Part shown: positions 45,212 through 52,362 of the stretch, piece by piece | Layout of the letters: each line of letters opens with the position of its first letter | Position numbering within the stretch: the stretch's first letter is position 1 | Assembly: GCA_032334235.1 (NCBI GenBank) | Contig: JAVSGI010000003.1 | Coordinates: 1,475,340-1,539,339, forward strand | From: Paracoccaceae bacterium Fryx2 | GTDB taxonomy: Bacteria > Pseudomonadota > Alphaproteobacteria > Rhodobacterales > Rhodobacteraceae | Direction: 5' to 3' | Length of the DNA: 64,000 nucleotides | Notes under the pieces: model-generated | Told to the model about the DNA's origin: nothing | What the model saw: only the letters and a program-made list of their open reading frames with translations | Database searches by the model: none | Made by a program: the position numbers and the translations under genes

Positions 45212-45393
45212 GGAATCCAGGCGGAATCCACCTGCCGCCCGATTTTGGAAAAAGCGACTCATTATCAAAGACTTGCGGAATCACGATCTTGGCGTGCTGG
45301 ATTCTTTTCGGAATCCAGGGAATCCACTTTGTGGAAGCCACCCCGCCGGAAGCCAGCCAGCGGAAGCCACCCCGTAAGAAGCCATTGAATCCA
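45212..45393 (+). repeat. Array of GGAA(T/G)CCA repeats upstream of the methyltransferase operon
   Basis: Copies start at 45212, 45223, 45310, 45319, 45333, 45348, 45362, 45377 and 45386, the last two with one changed base; GGAATCAC at 45277 is degenerate. From 45319 the steps are 14, 15, 14 and 15 bp. The period is not a multiple of three and no frame supports a gene, so a protein-binding array is more likely than a coding repeat. Confidence 0.6.
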
Positions 45394-45407
45394 CGTCATT
45401 TTTTCAC

Positions 45408-45442
45408 TTGACATTTCTAGCCCCCTTGACCTACCTATAGAT
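45408..45442 (+). promoter_or_regulatory. Possible promoter of the methyltransferase operon
   Basis: TTGACA at 45408-45413 is followed, 18 bases later, by TACCTATAGAT. The -10 match is imperfect (TACCTA at 45432-45437 or TATAGA at 45436). The site follows directly on the GGAA(T/G)CCA array and precedes the hairpin at 45455, so it would give a leader of more than 100 bases. Confidence 0.3.
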
Positions 45443-45454
45443 CATTGAAAAATT

Positions 45455-45490
45455 GCGCCCGGAGGATAAACCTCGCGGGCGTTTTTGTTT
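45455..45490 (+). terminator. Rho-independent terminator in the leader of the methyltransferase operon
   Basis: CGCCCGGAGG (45456-45465) pairs with CCTCGCGGGCG (45471-45481) with one bulged base around ATAAA, then TTTTTG TTTT (45482-45490). It lies between the candidate promoter and the first ATG at 45579, so it may act as an attenuator or antitermination target. Otherwise it ends transcription coming from the left. Confidence 0.65.
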
Positions 45491-45578
45491 TCCCCACATC
45501 GCGGATGCCGATCCTGTCGCTGGCCATGTTGCCCGTGCGCGTTGGCACGTCCGCCCTGCCCCGAATGAGAACCGCCCC

Positions 45579-46841
45579 ATGGACCTGGTCTTCGCACCGA
45601 GCCAGATCGAGACTTGGCCTCTCGACCGGCTGCGCCCCTATGCCCGCAATGCCAAGATCCACGGTACCGACCAGGTCGCCAAGATCGCCGCCAGCATGGC
45701 GAAGTTTGGCTGGACCGTGCCCTGCATGGTCGCTGACGACGGCGAGCTGATTGCCGGGCATGGCCGCGTGCTGGCGGCGGCAATGCTGGGGCTGAAGGAT
45801 GTGCCGGTGATCCGGCTCAGCCACCTCGACGAGGCCGAACGCCGCGCCTATCGCATCGCCGACAATAAATTAACCGAGCTTGGCGAATGGGACGAGGCAA
45901 TGTTGCGCGACGAGATCGCGGGGCTGCTGGCCGAGGATTTCGACCTGTCGCTGCTCGGCATCACCGACGAAGATCTGGATGCGCTGTTGCGGGATCCAGA
46001 TGCGCTGGGCGGCGACGGGCCGGTTGAGGGCGAAGACGACATTCCCGAACCGCCGGTCACGCCGGTGTCGGTTGCGGGTGACCTCTGGCAGCTGGGATCA
46101 CACCGGTTGATCTGCGGCGACAGCACCTCCGCTGATGTGGTCGGGCGGTTGCTCGGTGATGTTCGCCCCCTGCTAATGGTGACCGACCCGCCCTATGGAG
46201 TCGAATACGATCCCTCCTGGCGCAACCAGGCGGGCGCGGCGAAGACCAAGCGCACCGGCCGCGTGCTGAACGACGACCGAGCAGATTGGCGCGAAGCTTG
46301 GGCGTTGTTCCCCGGCGATGTCGCCTACGTTTGGCACGGTGCGCTGCACGCAGCAGAGGTGGCAGAGAGCCTCATGGCGGTAGGCTTCAACGTCCGGTCG
46401 CAGATCATCTGGGCCAAGGAGAGCCTCGTTTTCAGCCGTGGCGATTACCACTGGCAACATGAACCCTGCTGGTATGCCGTCAAGAAGACCGGCAAGGGCC
46501 ACTGGGCTGGCGACCGCAAGCAGACCACGCTATGGAAGATCGCCAACAAGGACCAAGACGCTACCACCATCCACAGCACCCAGAAGCCGGTCGAGTGCAT
46601 GCGCCGCCCGATGCTGAACAATTCCAACCCCGGTCAGGCGGTGTTTGAGCCGTTCATGGGATCCGGCACCACGCTGATCGCGGCGGAAACCACAGGGCGG
46701 GTGTGCTTCGGGATCGAGCTGAACCCGGCTTATGTCGATGTGGCCGTTGAGCGCTGGCAGAAATTCACCGGCGCCAATGCCGTGCTGGCAGACACCGGCG
46801 AAACCTTCGCCGACCTGAAGGTCAAGAGGCTGGCGGCATGA
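45579..46841 (+). CDS. ParB-like nuclease domain fused to DNA methyltransferase (first of two)
   Basis: 420 residues from the ATG at 45579. Residues 1-130 are a ParB/Srx-like domain (LRPYARNAKIHGTDQVAKIAASMAKFGWTVPCMV, ELIAGHGRVLAA). The rest is a D12-/beta-class amino-methyltransferase: catalytic DPPYGVEYD, then SAM-binding FEPFMGSGTTLIAAETTGR near the C-terminus. The order (DPPY before FxGxG) is that of beta-class N6-adenine or N4-cytosine enzymes. Such fusions are common in alphaproteobacterial prophages. The start was placed after the terminator hairpin. It is coupled to the next gene by a 4-base overlap. Confidence 0.9.
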   Translation: MDLVFAPSQIETWPLDRLRPYARNAKIHGTDQVAKIAASMAKFGWTVPCMVADDGELIAGHGRVLAAAMLGLKDVPVIRLSHLDEAERRAYRIADNKLTELGEWDEAMLRDEIAGLLAEDFDLSLLGITDEDLDALLRDPDALGGDGPVEGEDDIPEPPVTPVSVAGDLWQLGSHRLICGDSTSADVVGRLLGDVRPLLMVTDPPYGVEYDPSWRNQAGAAKTKRTGRVLNDDRADWREAWALFPGDVAYVWHGALHAAEVAESLMAVGFNVRSQIIWAKESLVFSRGDYHWQHEPCWYAVKKTGKGHWAGDRKQTTLWKIANKDQDATTIHSTQKPVECMRRPMLNNSNPGQAVFEPFMGSGTTLIAAETTGRVCFGIELNPAYVDVAVERWQKFTGANAVLADTGETFADLKVKRLAA

Positions 46842-47350
46842 ACAACGCAAAATCCAAATTGCCTGGCACCATCACCGGCCCAAGCGCAATGGAGATCAGT
46901 ATCCTGATCAGCGCCATTGCCGACAAGCGCGCCATGATCGCAGGGACCAAATCCGTCCTGCGCCTGAACGCCCTGCAACAGGATCTGCGCACCGTGCAGC
47001 AACGACTTGCGGTGCTGTTTGGCGCGACCCGTGGCTGGGCCTTGTCCCGGTCCGACTTTACTGCGGCGGTGCTGGCGCGGCGCGGTCTGTTCGACGGCCG
47101 CGGTTACTACGCTGAACCCTGGTCACGGGAACTGGTTGATCATCCGTTCTACTATCGCAAGGACCGGATGGCATGCGCCGTCGCCGCACATCTCTATGGC
47201 ACCTTTGATGCCGCCAAACGGCAGGACATCGCTGCGTTTGCGGAATTGAAAGGTCTGCAAACCACTTGGCCGGAGGATTTCCCAAGCTGGTGGCTTCCCG
47301 GCACAACCACGTTGGTGGTCTACACGCCCTTGACCGGACCCGCGCAATGA
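46838..47350 (+). CDS. Phage hypothetical protein between the two methyltransferases
   Basis: 170 residues from the ATG at 46838, coupled by 4-base overlaps on both sides. The first half is helical (ISILISAIADKRAMIAGTKSVLRLNALQQDLRTVQQRLAVLF), the second rich in aromatic residues (GYYAEPWSRELVDHPFYYRKD, WPEDFPSWWLPGTTTLVVYTP). No domain recognised. Confidence 0.6.
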   Translation: MNNAKSKLPGTITGPSAMEISILISAIADKRAMIAGTKSVLRLNALQQDLRTVQQRLAVLFGATRGWALSRSDFTAAVLARRGLFDGRGYYAEPWSRELVDHPFYYRKDRMACAVAAHLYGTFDAAKRQDIAAFAELKGLQTTWPEDFPSWWLPGTTTLVVYTPLTGPAQ

Positions 47351-48705
47351 TGATGCAGCCCGACCGGATCGAGCACTGGCCCCTCGCCCGCCTCAAACCC
47401 TACGCCCGCAACGCCAAGACCCATGATGCCACTCAGGTGGCGAAGATCGCTGCCAGCATGGCCGAGTTCGGCTGGACTGTGCCCTGCCTTGTGGCCGAGG
47501 ACGGCGAGTTGATCGCGGGTCATGGCCGTGTCCTGGCCGCCGACCATCTTGGCCTGACCGAGGCTCCGGTCATCATTCTGGGCCATCTGACCGAGGCGCA
47601 GCGCCGGGCCTATCGCATCGCCGACAACAAATTAACCGAGCTGGGCGGCTGGGACGAGGCCCTGCTACTGCAAGAATTGCAGGCGCTGTTGGCAGAGGAC
47701 TTTGACCTCGGGCTAATTGGCATCCCTGAGGATGAGCTGGAAGCTTTGCTGGCGGACGCCGACGAACGCCCGGCGATTTCGGATGACGACGCCGATGCCA
47801 TTCCCGAACCGCCCGCCGAACCTATCACCAAGCCGGGCGATATCTGGGCGCTGGGCAAACACCGCCTCTGCTGCGGCGATGCCACCGATCCGACCGCTGT
47901 CGCCAAGCTGATGCAAGGTGAAACCGCCACGCTGATGTTCACCTCGCCACCGTATGCCCAGCAGCGCGACTATGGTGCCGCAAAAGAAAAGGTCGGCGAT
48001 TGGGATGCGCTGATGCAAGGCGTGTTTGCCGCAGCCCCGATCACCGACGATGCGCAACTGCTGGTCAACCTCGGCCTCGTGCACCGCGACAGCGAATGGC
48101 AGCCCTATTGGGAAGGATGGGTGGAATGGATGCGCAATTCTGGCTGGCGACGCTTTGGCTGGTATGTCTGGGATCAGGGTCCGGGCCTGCCGGGCGACTG
48201 GAACGGCCGCCTGGCCCCGTCGCACGAGTTCATTTTCCACTTCAACCGCGCGCCCCGCAAACCGCACAAGACAGTCCCGTCCAAGCACGCAGGCGAAACC
48301 CTCGGCGGCGGTGGGCTGCGCGGCGCCGACGGCACCGTTCACGCCAAGACCGGCACCGGCAACGCGATCCAAAGCCACCGCATTCCCGACAGCGTCTTCC
48401 GCATTATGCGCCACAAGGGCGGGCTGGGCGCAGCAGGGTCGCACCCAGCGGTGTTTCCGGTGGCGCTGGTCGAGGCGGTGCTGACCGCGTTCAGCGATCC
48501 CGACGACCTGATCTATGAGCCGTTCTGCGGCTCTGGCACCCAGTTGGTCGCTGCCGAACGCAGCGGACGGCGATGCTTCGCGATGGAATTGGACCCGGTC
48601 TATTGTGATGTCGCCGTGCGACGGTGGGAGATTGCGACGGGGAAGGTAGCACGGCGCGAGGGCAAAGGCGTGACCGTTGATGAATTGGAAGGAACGGCGG
48701 AATGA
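47347..48705 (+). CDS. ParB-like nuclease domain fused to DNA methyltransferase (second of two)
   Basis: 452 residues from the ATG at 47347. The N-terminal ParB domain is about two-thirds identical by eye to that of the first fusion (KPYARNAKTHDATQVAKIAASMAEFGW). The methyltransferase domain is different: catalytic TSPPYAQQRDYG, GWYVWDQGPGLPGDWNGRLAPSHEFIFHFNR and YEPFCGSGTQLVAAERSGR. TSPPY suggests an N4-cytosine-type enzyme, whereas the first has DPPY. The two therefore probably recognise different bases or sites. Translation is coupled to the neighbours. Confidence 0.9.
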   Translation: MMMQPDRIEHWPLARLKPYARNAKTHDATQVAKIAASMAEFGWTVPCLVAEDGELIAGHGRVLAADHLGLTEAPVIILGHLTEAQRRAYRIADNKLTELGGWDEALLLQELQALLAEDFDLGLIGIPEDELEALLADADERPAISDDDADAIPEPPAEPITKPGDIWALGKHRLCCGDATDPTAVAKLMQGETATLMFTSPPYAQQRDYGAAKEKVGDWDALMQGVFAAAPITDDAQLLVNLGLVHRDSEWQPYWEGWVEWMRNSGWRRFGWYVWDQGPGLPGDWNGRLAPSHEFIFHFNRAPRKPHKTVPSKHAGETLGGGGLRGADGTVHAKTGTGNAIQSHRIPDSVFRIMRHKGGLGAAGSHPAVFPVALVEAVLTAFSDPDDLIYEPFCGSGTQLVAAERSGRRCFAMELDPVYCDVAVRRWEIATGKVARREGKGVTVDELEGTAE

Positions 48706-49136
48706 ACATGCGCTGGCGAGTGGGCGATCTGGTGCAGGCGATCCCGATCCCGCGCGGTGATCTGAACCAGGCCATATCACGCGACGGTTTTTGCCCGGAG
48801 CACACCCCCGAGCCCGGAAAGAAGCGCTGGTATAGCTGGCGAGACGTGGTGGCCATTGCCGTGGCACAGGACTTGCGCAACATCGGCCTCGGGCCATCAA
48901 TCGCGTTTCGGTATGTGCAGGACCACCTGTTGCAATATCTGCGCGACAGCGTCGATCAGCCGGGCGATTGCACTGGGGTGGTCTGGTTGATCTATGGGTT
49001 GGAAGATCGGTTCAAAAAAGTAAGCCGTTGCGAGTTTGTTCAACTCGCCAACATTGGGGACGTCTTGATCTCACCAAACGAAAGCGCGTGCATCTTCGTC
49101 AATCTGGGTCAAATCGCAAACCATCATCCTCGATGA
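48702..49136 (+). CDS. Phage hypothetical protein, MerR-like fold possible
   Basis: 144 residues from the ATG at 48702, 4-base overlap with the methyltransferase. The segment KKRWYSWRDVVAIAVAQDLRNIGLGPSIAFRYVQDHLLQYL resembles a MerR-type helix-turn-helix and dimer helix. A DNA-binding role is plausible but unproven. It ends the forward-strand middle operon together with the next small gene. Confidence 0.55.
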   Translation: MNMRWRVGDLVQAIPIPRGDLNQAISRDGFCPEHTPEPGKKRWYSWRDVVAIAVAQDLRNIGLGPSIAFRYVQDHLLQYLRDSVDQPGDCTGVVWLIYGLEDRFKKVSRCEFVQLANIGDVLISPNESACIFVNLGQIANHHPR

Positions 49137-49160
49137 ATTGCACGCGCCGGAGTGAGCCGA

Positions 49161-49388
49161 ATGACCCAATCCCGATGCATGTCTCTTGTTGAAGCCGTCA
49201 CCAATGTTGCGGTGGGCTATGCGCTGGCGCTGGCGACCCAGATCGTGGTGTTCCCATGGTTCGGGCTGCATCCGAGCTTGGGCGAGAACCTCGCCATCGG
49301 CGCGATCTTCATGGGTATCTCATTGCTGCGCAGTTACACGCTTCGCCGCCTGTTCGAACGCAGGCGCTCTCGTCCACAGCGCAGGTGA
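49161..49388 (+). CDS. Small membrane protein (DUF7220-like)
   Basis: 75 residues from the ATG at 49161. Two membrane segments (VAVGYALALATQIVVFPWFG and LAIGAIFMGISLLRSYTL) and a basic C-terminus (RRLFERRRSRPQRR). I recall this as a widespread small phage membrane protein, annotated DUF7220. Function unknown. Confidence 0.65.
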   Translation: MTQSRCMSLVEAVTNVAVGYALALATQIVVFPWFGLHPSLGENLAIGAIFMGISLLRSYTLRRLFERRRSRPQRR

Positions 49389-49409
49389 TCCGTGCGGTGA
49401 CGCAGGGCG

Positions 49410-49970
49410 TCAGGCCGCATCCAGCTTGTACACGGTGCCTCTGCCCTCAACCTTTTCAGAGGCAATGGGAAGGCCCAGCTTCTTTTTCAGCCCACCTGAG
49501 ATCAAGCCACGAACTGAATGAGGCTTCCAGCCAGTCTCGGCTACGATCTCGGTGATCGCCGCACCCTCGAAACGCTGCAGCAGAGCGATGATCTGGGCCT
49601 GCTTGGTGCCTGCGCGGATATGGACCGGTTTCGGCATCTCCGCTGCGGTCGGCTGCGGGTCCGGCGCTGGCTGGGCATTGCGCAAGTTGGTCACTGTGCT
49701 GGTCGCCACCGGTTCGATCCCGATGGCCAGCAGCCCCGCGTCCGTCACCACCAGCGTGGTGCCATGCCCATCGCCGGTCTCGCGCCAGAGGGGTTCGCCG
49801 CGCCGCAAGTTGGCGTCGACCTCTTGCAGCCAGCCATGTGCGATCATTTTGGTGACGGCCATCTTCGCTGCCGCACCGTGCAGCCCCTTGGGCAGCGGCA
49901 GGGCGAGGTTGTCGGGGCGCTGGGCCCCGGCGCTCAGGATGATGGTCTGAGTGTCGGTGAGTATCGTCAT
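49410..49970 (-). CDS. DUF3489 domain protein
   Basis: 186 residues starting MTILTDTQTIILSAGAQRPDN; an upstream ATG at 50018 would add 16 residues and overlap the preceding gene by 11 bases. The C-terminal DUF3489 module is clear: TKQAQIIALLQRFEGAAITEIVAETGWKPHSVRGLISGGLKKKLGLPIASEKVEGRGTVYKL. This looks like a winged-helix DNA-binding domain. A middle linker is proline-rich. It is the last gene of a reverse-strand block of small phage genes. Confidence 0.82.
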   Translation of the reverse strand: MTILTDTQTIILSAGAQRPDNLALPLPKGLHGAAAKMAVTKMIAHGWLQEVDANLRRGEPLWRETGDGHGTTLVVTDAGLLAIGIEPVATSTVTNLRNAQPAPDPQPTAAEMPKPVHIRAGTKQAQIIALLQRFEGAAITEIVAETGWKPHSVRGLISGGLKKKLGLPIASEKVEGRGTVYKLDAA

Positions 49971-50007
49971 GACGGGGTCCTGTTCGATCTGTTGGCGTTG
50001 GACGGGA

Positions 50008-50235
50008 TCAAGCGGCATGTTCGCCCTCCTTGAAGGCGCTGTCGGTAATCTGGCGCAGCAGGCTGGCGTAGTGGTTCAGGGTGCCAACGTCGCCCCAGTT
50101 GATCTCGTCGGGGTGGGTGTTGAAATGGTCGTCGCTCAGGGCCTGCAGCCGTTCCAGCATTGCGCCGATCTGGAACTTGGTGGTCATGAAGGCGTCGAGG
50201 GCTTTGGAATTGTCGGTGGCGCGGCGGATGGTCAT
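50008..50235 (-). CDS. Phage hypothetical protein
   Basis: 75 residues from MTIRRATDNSKALDAFMTTKF. A helical protein with IGAMLERLQALSDDHFNTHPDEINWGDVGTLNHYASLLRQI. No domain recognised. An upstream methionine adds 29 residues of less plausible sequence. Confidence 0.55.
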   Translation of the reverse strand: MTIRRATDNSKALDAFMTTKFQIGAMLERLQALSDDHFNTHPDEINWGDVGTLNHYASLLRQITDSAFKEGEHAA

Positions 50236-50338
50236 GGCTTGGTCGTCCTTCAGTGAGTTGCATCGTTTTCCTGTGACAACCATCGCTCTAGTGCAGCGAT
50301 TGTCGTAGTTAAATCCAAGCAAACTCAGGGTTTTGTGA

Positions 50339-50701
50339 TCATGATATCTGGTGGGGATCGGTCAGCGCCGCCTGTTCGGCCTCATGTCGTTGTGCTGCGT
50401 CGGGTGGATCGCGCCGCGCGTTGATCATGGCGACAAACAGCGCGCGGGCGACGGCTGCCACCTCGTCCGCCCCTGCGCTGGAGAGGTCCACATCATGGAC
50501 GGCGATGGCTTCGCCCAGATCGGTCAGGGCGTAAAGCGTGGCAAATTCAGCCTCGGGCGGGTCGCAGGTGATGGTTTCGCGGTCGTCCTGTGATACGGCG
50601 ACGCTGCGGCAAAAGCGCAGATCGAAGCCGATGGCGCAGTTGCGACGCACGACATCATCGAGGGTCTCGCCTTCGGGCAGGCAGTTGAGGGTGAGGGTCA
50701 T
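50339..50701 (-). CDS. Phage hypothetical protein
   Basis: 120 residues, coupled to the preceding gene by a 4-base overlap. Acidic, mixed alpha/beta (MTLTLNCLPEGETLDDVVRRNC, FATLYALTDLGEAIAVHDVDLSS). No domain recognised. Confidence 0.5.
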   Translation of the reverse strand: MTLTLNCLPEGETLDDVVRRNCAIGFDLRFCRSVAVSQDDRETITCDPPEAEFATLYALTDLGEAIAVHDVDLSSAGADEVAAVARALFVAMINARRDPPDAAQRHEAEQAALTDPHQIS

Positions 50702-51003
50702 GGTTGAGGGCTTTCGGGCTGAATAGCACTGGGCTTGAGTTCAACCCACACCCCGTCCTGCCAGACGTAAAGGTGGCATAGCTCACAGGTCGGTCGCTGC
50801 AGGATGGGCGGTTCGCGTGGCGGATCGAAACAGTCGATCGCGTCCGCGCGAACTTGGCGGATTTCCTTTGCAGCGAGGATGTCTTCGGGCGTCCAGCGCG
50901 CCAACGCAGGCAGCATGTGAGAGGGGTAGCCGTCATAATGGCAATAAACATGGGCCCATGCATCGGGACCAATCTGAATGGCAATCTGTGCGCGGGTACT
51001 CAT
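50698..51003 (-). CDS. Phage hypothetical protein
   Basis: 101 residues starting MSTRAQIAIQIGPDAWAHVYCHYDGYPSHMLPAL, a start pattern shared by many small phage proteins of unknown function. The C-terminal half has CELCHLYVWQDGVWVEL. The family is not named. Confidence 0.6.
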   Translation of the reverse strand: MSTRAQIAIQIGPDAWAHVYCHYDGYPSHMLPALARWTPEDILAAKEIRQVRADAIDCFDPPREPPILQRPTCELCHLYVWQDGVWVELKPSAIQPESPQP

Positions 51004-51014
51004 AGTCGTTCCCC

Positions 51015-51233
51015 TCAGATCAGCTTCAGATCAGCCAGCACCGCGCTGGCGGAAGAAAGCTGGGTGGTCGGCAGCTCGATCTTGAGATGCGAGAACACAT
51101 CCGAGGCTTCGGCAGTGATCCCGTTCTCGCGCAGCGCGGCCTCGATGGCCTCGGCCACGGCGTTCGGGCGCGAGCGGTCGAAATGTGCGGGCAGCGTTGC
51201 GTAGTCGATGCGGATGGTGGTGGTGGCGGTCAT
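51015..51233 (-). CDS. Phage hypothetical protein
   Basis: 72 residues with IRIDYATLPAHFDRSRPNAVAEAIEAALRENGITAEASDVFSHLKIELP. Small alpha/beta protein in the reverse-strand block; no domain recognised. Confidence 0.5.
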   Translation of the reverse strand: MTATTTIRIDYATLPAHFDRSRPNAVAEAIEAALRENGITAEASDVFSHLKIELPTTQLSSASAVLADLKLI

Positions 51234-51245
51234 GGTCTTATCCTT

Positions 51246-51461
51246 TCAGGATTGGGGTTTTGCAGCAGCGCCAGCGCGGCGTCCGGCTTCAAAGGCGTCT
51301 TCAAGTGCCGCGTGGATCGCCCAGACCGCGACATCGTGGAAGTCGAGACGGTCGCGGTTGCGGGTCTCCAGCGTTTCAATGAAGAACTGGCGTTGGGCGA
51401 TCCCAAGGATCAAGGCCTCGCGGACGTCTTCGTGTGTAGGGGTGGTTTTGCGTTTGGCCAT
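51246..51461 (-). CDS. Phage hypothetical protein (DUF6900-like)
   Basis: 71 residues from MAKRKTTPTHEDVREALILGI. Helical, with QRQFFIETLETRNRDRLDFHDVAVWAIHAALEDAFEAGRRAG. The pattern resembles the small DUF6900 family; the assignment is tentative. A start five codons upstream would overlap the previous gene. Confidence 0.5.
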   Translation of the reverse strand: MAKRKTTPTHEDVREALILGIAQRQFFIETLETRNRDRLDFHDVAVWAIHAALEDAFEAGRRAGAAAKPQS

Positions 51462-51463
51462 GA

Positions 51464-51682
51464 TCACTCCTCCCAACGGTGCTCAGGGTGGGTCGTGCGC
51501 GCGCAGGCTTCCTCGCGCATCATCTCGTGGGCGCGTGCCATCTCGACCATTCCGCCTTCCTGGCTCATCCGCCCCGACATGACTTCGTCCATCACCCAGT
51601 TCACCCGCTCTTGCGCGGGGCTGGTGTGGTCCCGCCATCCGTCGCTCATCGAGCTGTGTCCCATCTTTTCCTGTGCGCGCAT
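51464..51682 (-). CDS. Phage hypothetical protein, first of the reverse-strand block
   Basis: 72 residues, methionine-rich and acidic (SPAQERVNWVMDEVMSGRMSQEGGMVEMARAHEMM). A competing frame at 51483-51701 is similar in length but looks less protein-like. It is divergent from the terminase operon across about 140 AT-rich bases that must hold both promoters. Confidence 0.4.
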   Translation of the reverse strand: MRAQEKMGHSSMSDGWRDHTSPAQERVNWVMDEVMSGRMSQEGGMVEMARAHEMMREEACARTTHPEHRWEE

Positions 51683-51822
51683 GGTGGTCTCCGATCCTCA
51701 TTTAAGGGGTGCGATGCACCCGTTTGCCTTGCACCATGAATCGCTCTATCGAGGAGTGTAATCAACTGAATAAGGTCGTTATTTTCGTTTAATTACAATA
51801 TCTTGAGGTTAATGAAATCGCC

Positions 51823-52362
51823 ATGGAAGGTATGTCAGAACGCGAGTATTCCGCTCATACCGGCCTGTCGCGCGGGGCGATCCAGAAGGCACGCAAGGCC
51901 AGCCGCTTGGTGGTCTACAGCGACGGGTCGATCAACGCGGCGGCGTCCGATGTACGGCGGGCCGACATGACCGACCCCGACCAGCAGCGGCGCAGCACTG
52001 GCGGCGGCGATAGCAGTTTCAGCGGCCCCGCCGACAGCTCGTCATACCTGAAGGCCCGCACCGCGCTGACCGTCTACCAGGCGCAGGACAAGCAACTTGG
52101 CATCCAGAAGAAGAAGGGTACGCTGGTTGACCGCGCCCGCGCCGAAGCGCTGGTGTTCCGGTTGGCGCGTCAAGAACGCGACACATGGATCACCTGGCCC
52201 AGCAGGGTGGCGGCATTAATGGCCGCCGAAGTGGCGGCAGAGGTGGAGAAACAAACGGCCAAACCGGTGACAATCGAGGCCGCGATCCTGCAGAGGGTGC
52301 TGGAAGCCCATGTCAGACAGCACCTCGAAGCCCTCGCCGATCTCAGGGTCAGCCTCGGATAA
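51823..52362 (+). CDS. Terminase small subunit
   Basis: 179 residues (start ATG 51823; the ATG at 51832-51834, four codons in, is an alternative). N-terminal winged-helix-like SEREYSAHTGLSRGAIQKARKASRLVVYSDGSI, as in the Nu1-type DNA-packaging proteins, then a long helix (AQDKQLGIQKKKGTLVDRARAEALVFRLARQERD). It binds the packaging site and partners the large subunit, with which it overlaps by 53 bases in another frame. It starts the morphogenesis operon. Confidence 0.82.
   Translation: MEGMSEREYSAHTGLSRGAIQKARKASRLVVYSDGSINAAASDVRRADMTDPDQQRRSTGGGDSSFSGPADSSSYLKARTALTVYQAQDKQLGIQKKKGTLVDRARAEALVFRLARQERDTWITWPSRVAALMAAEVAAEVEKQTAKPVTIEAAILQRVLEAHVRQHLEALADLRVSLG

Noticed and set aside
45212..45393. 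Possible CRISPR array
   Set aside because: Repeats are 8 bp with 1-7 bp gaps, no spacer-sized intervals and no cas genes.
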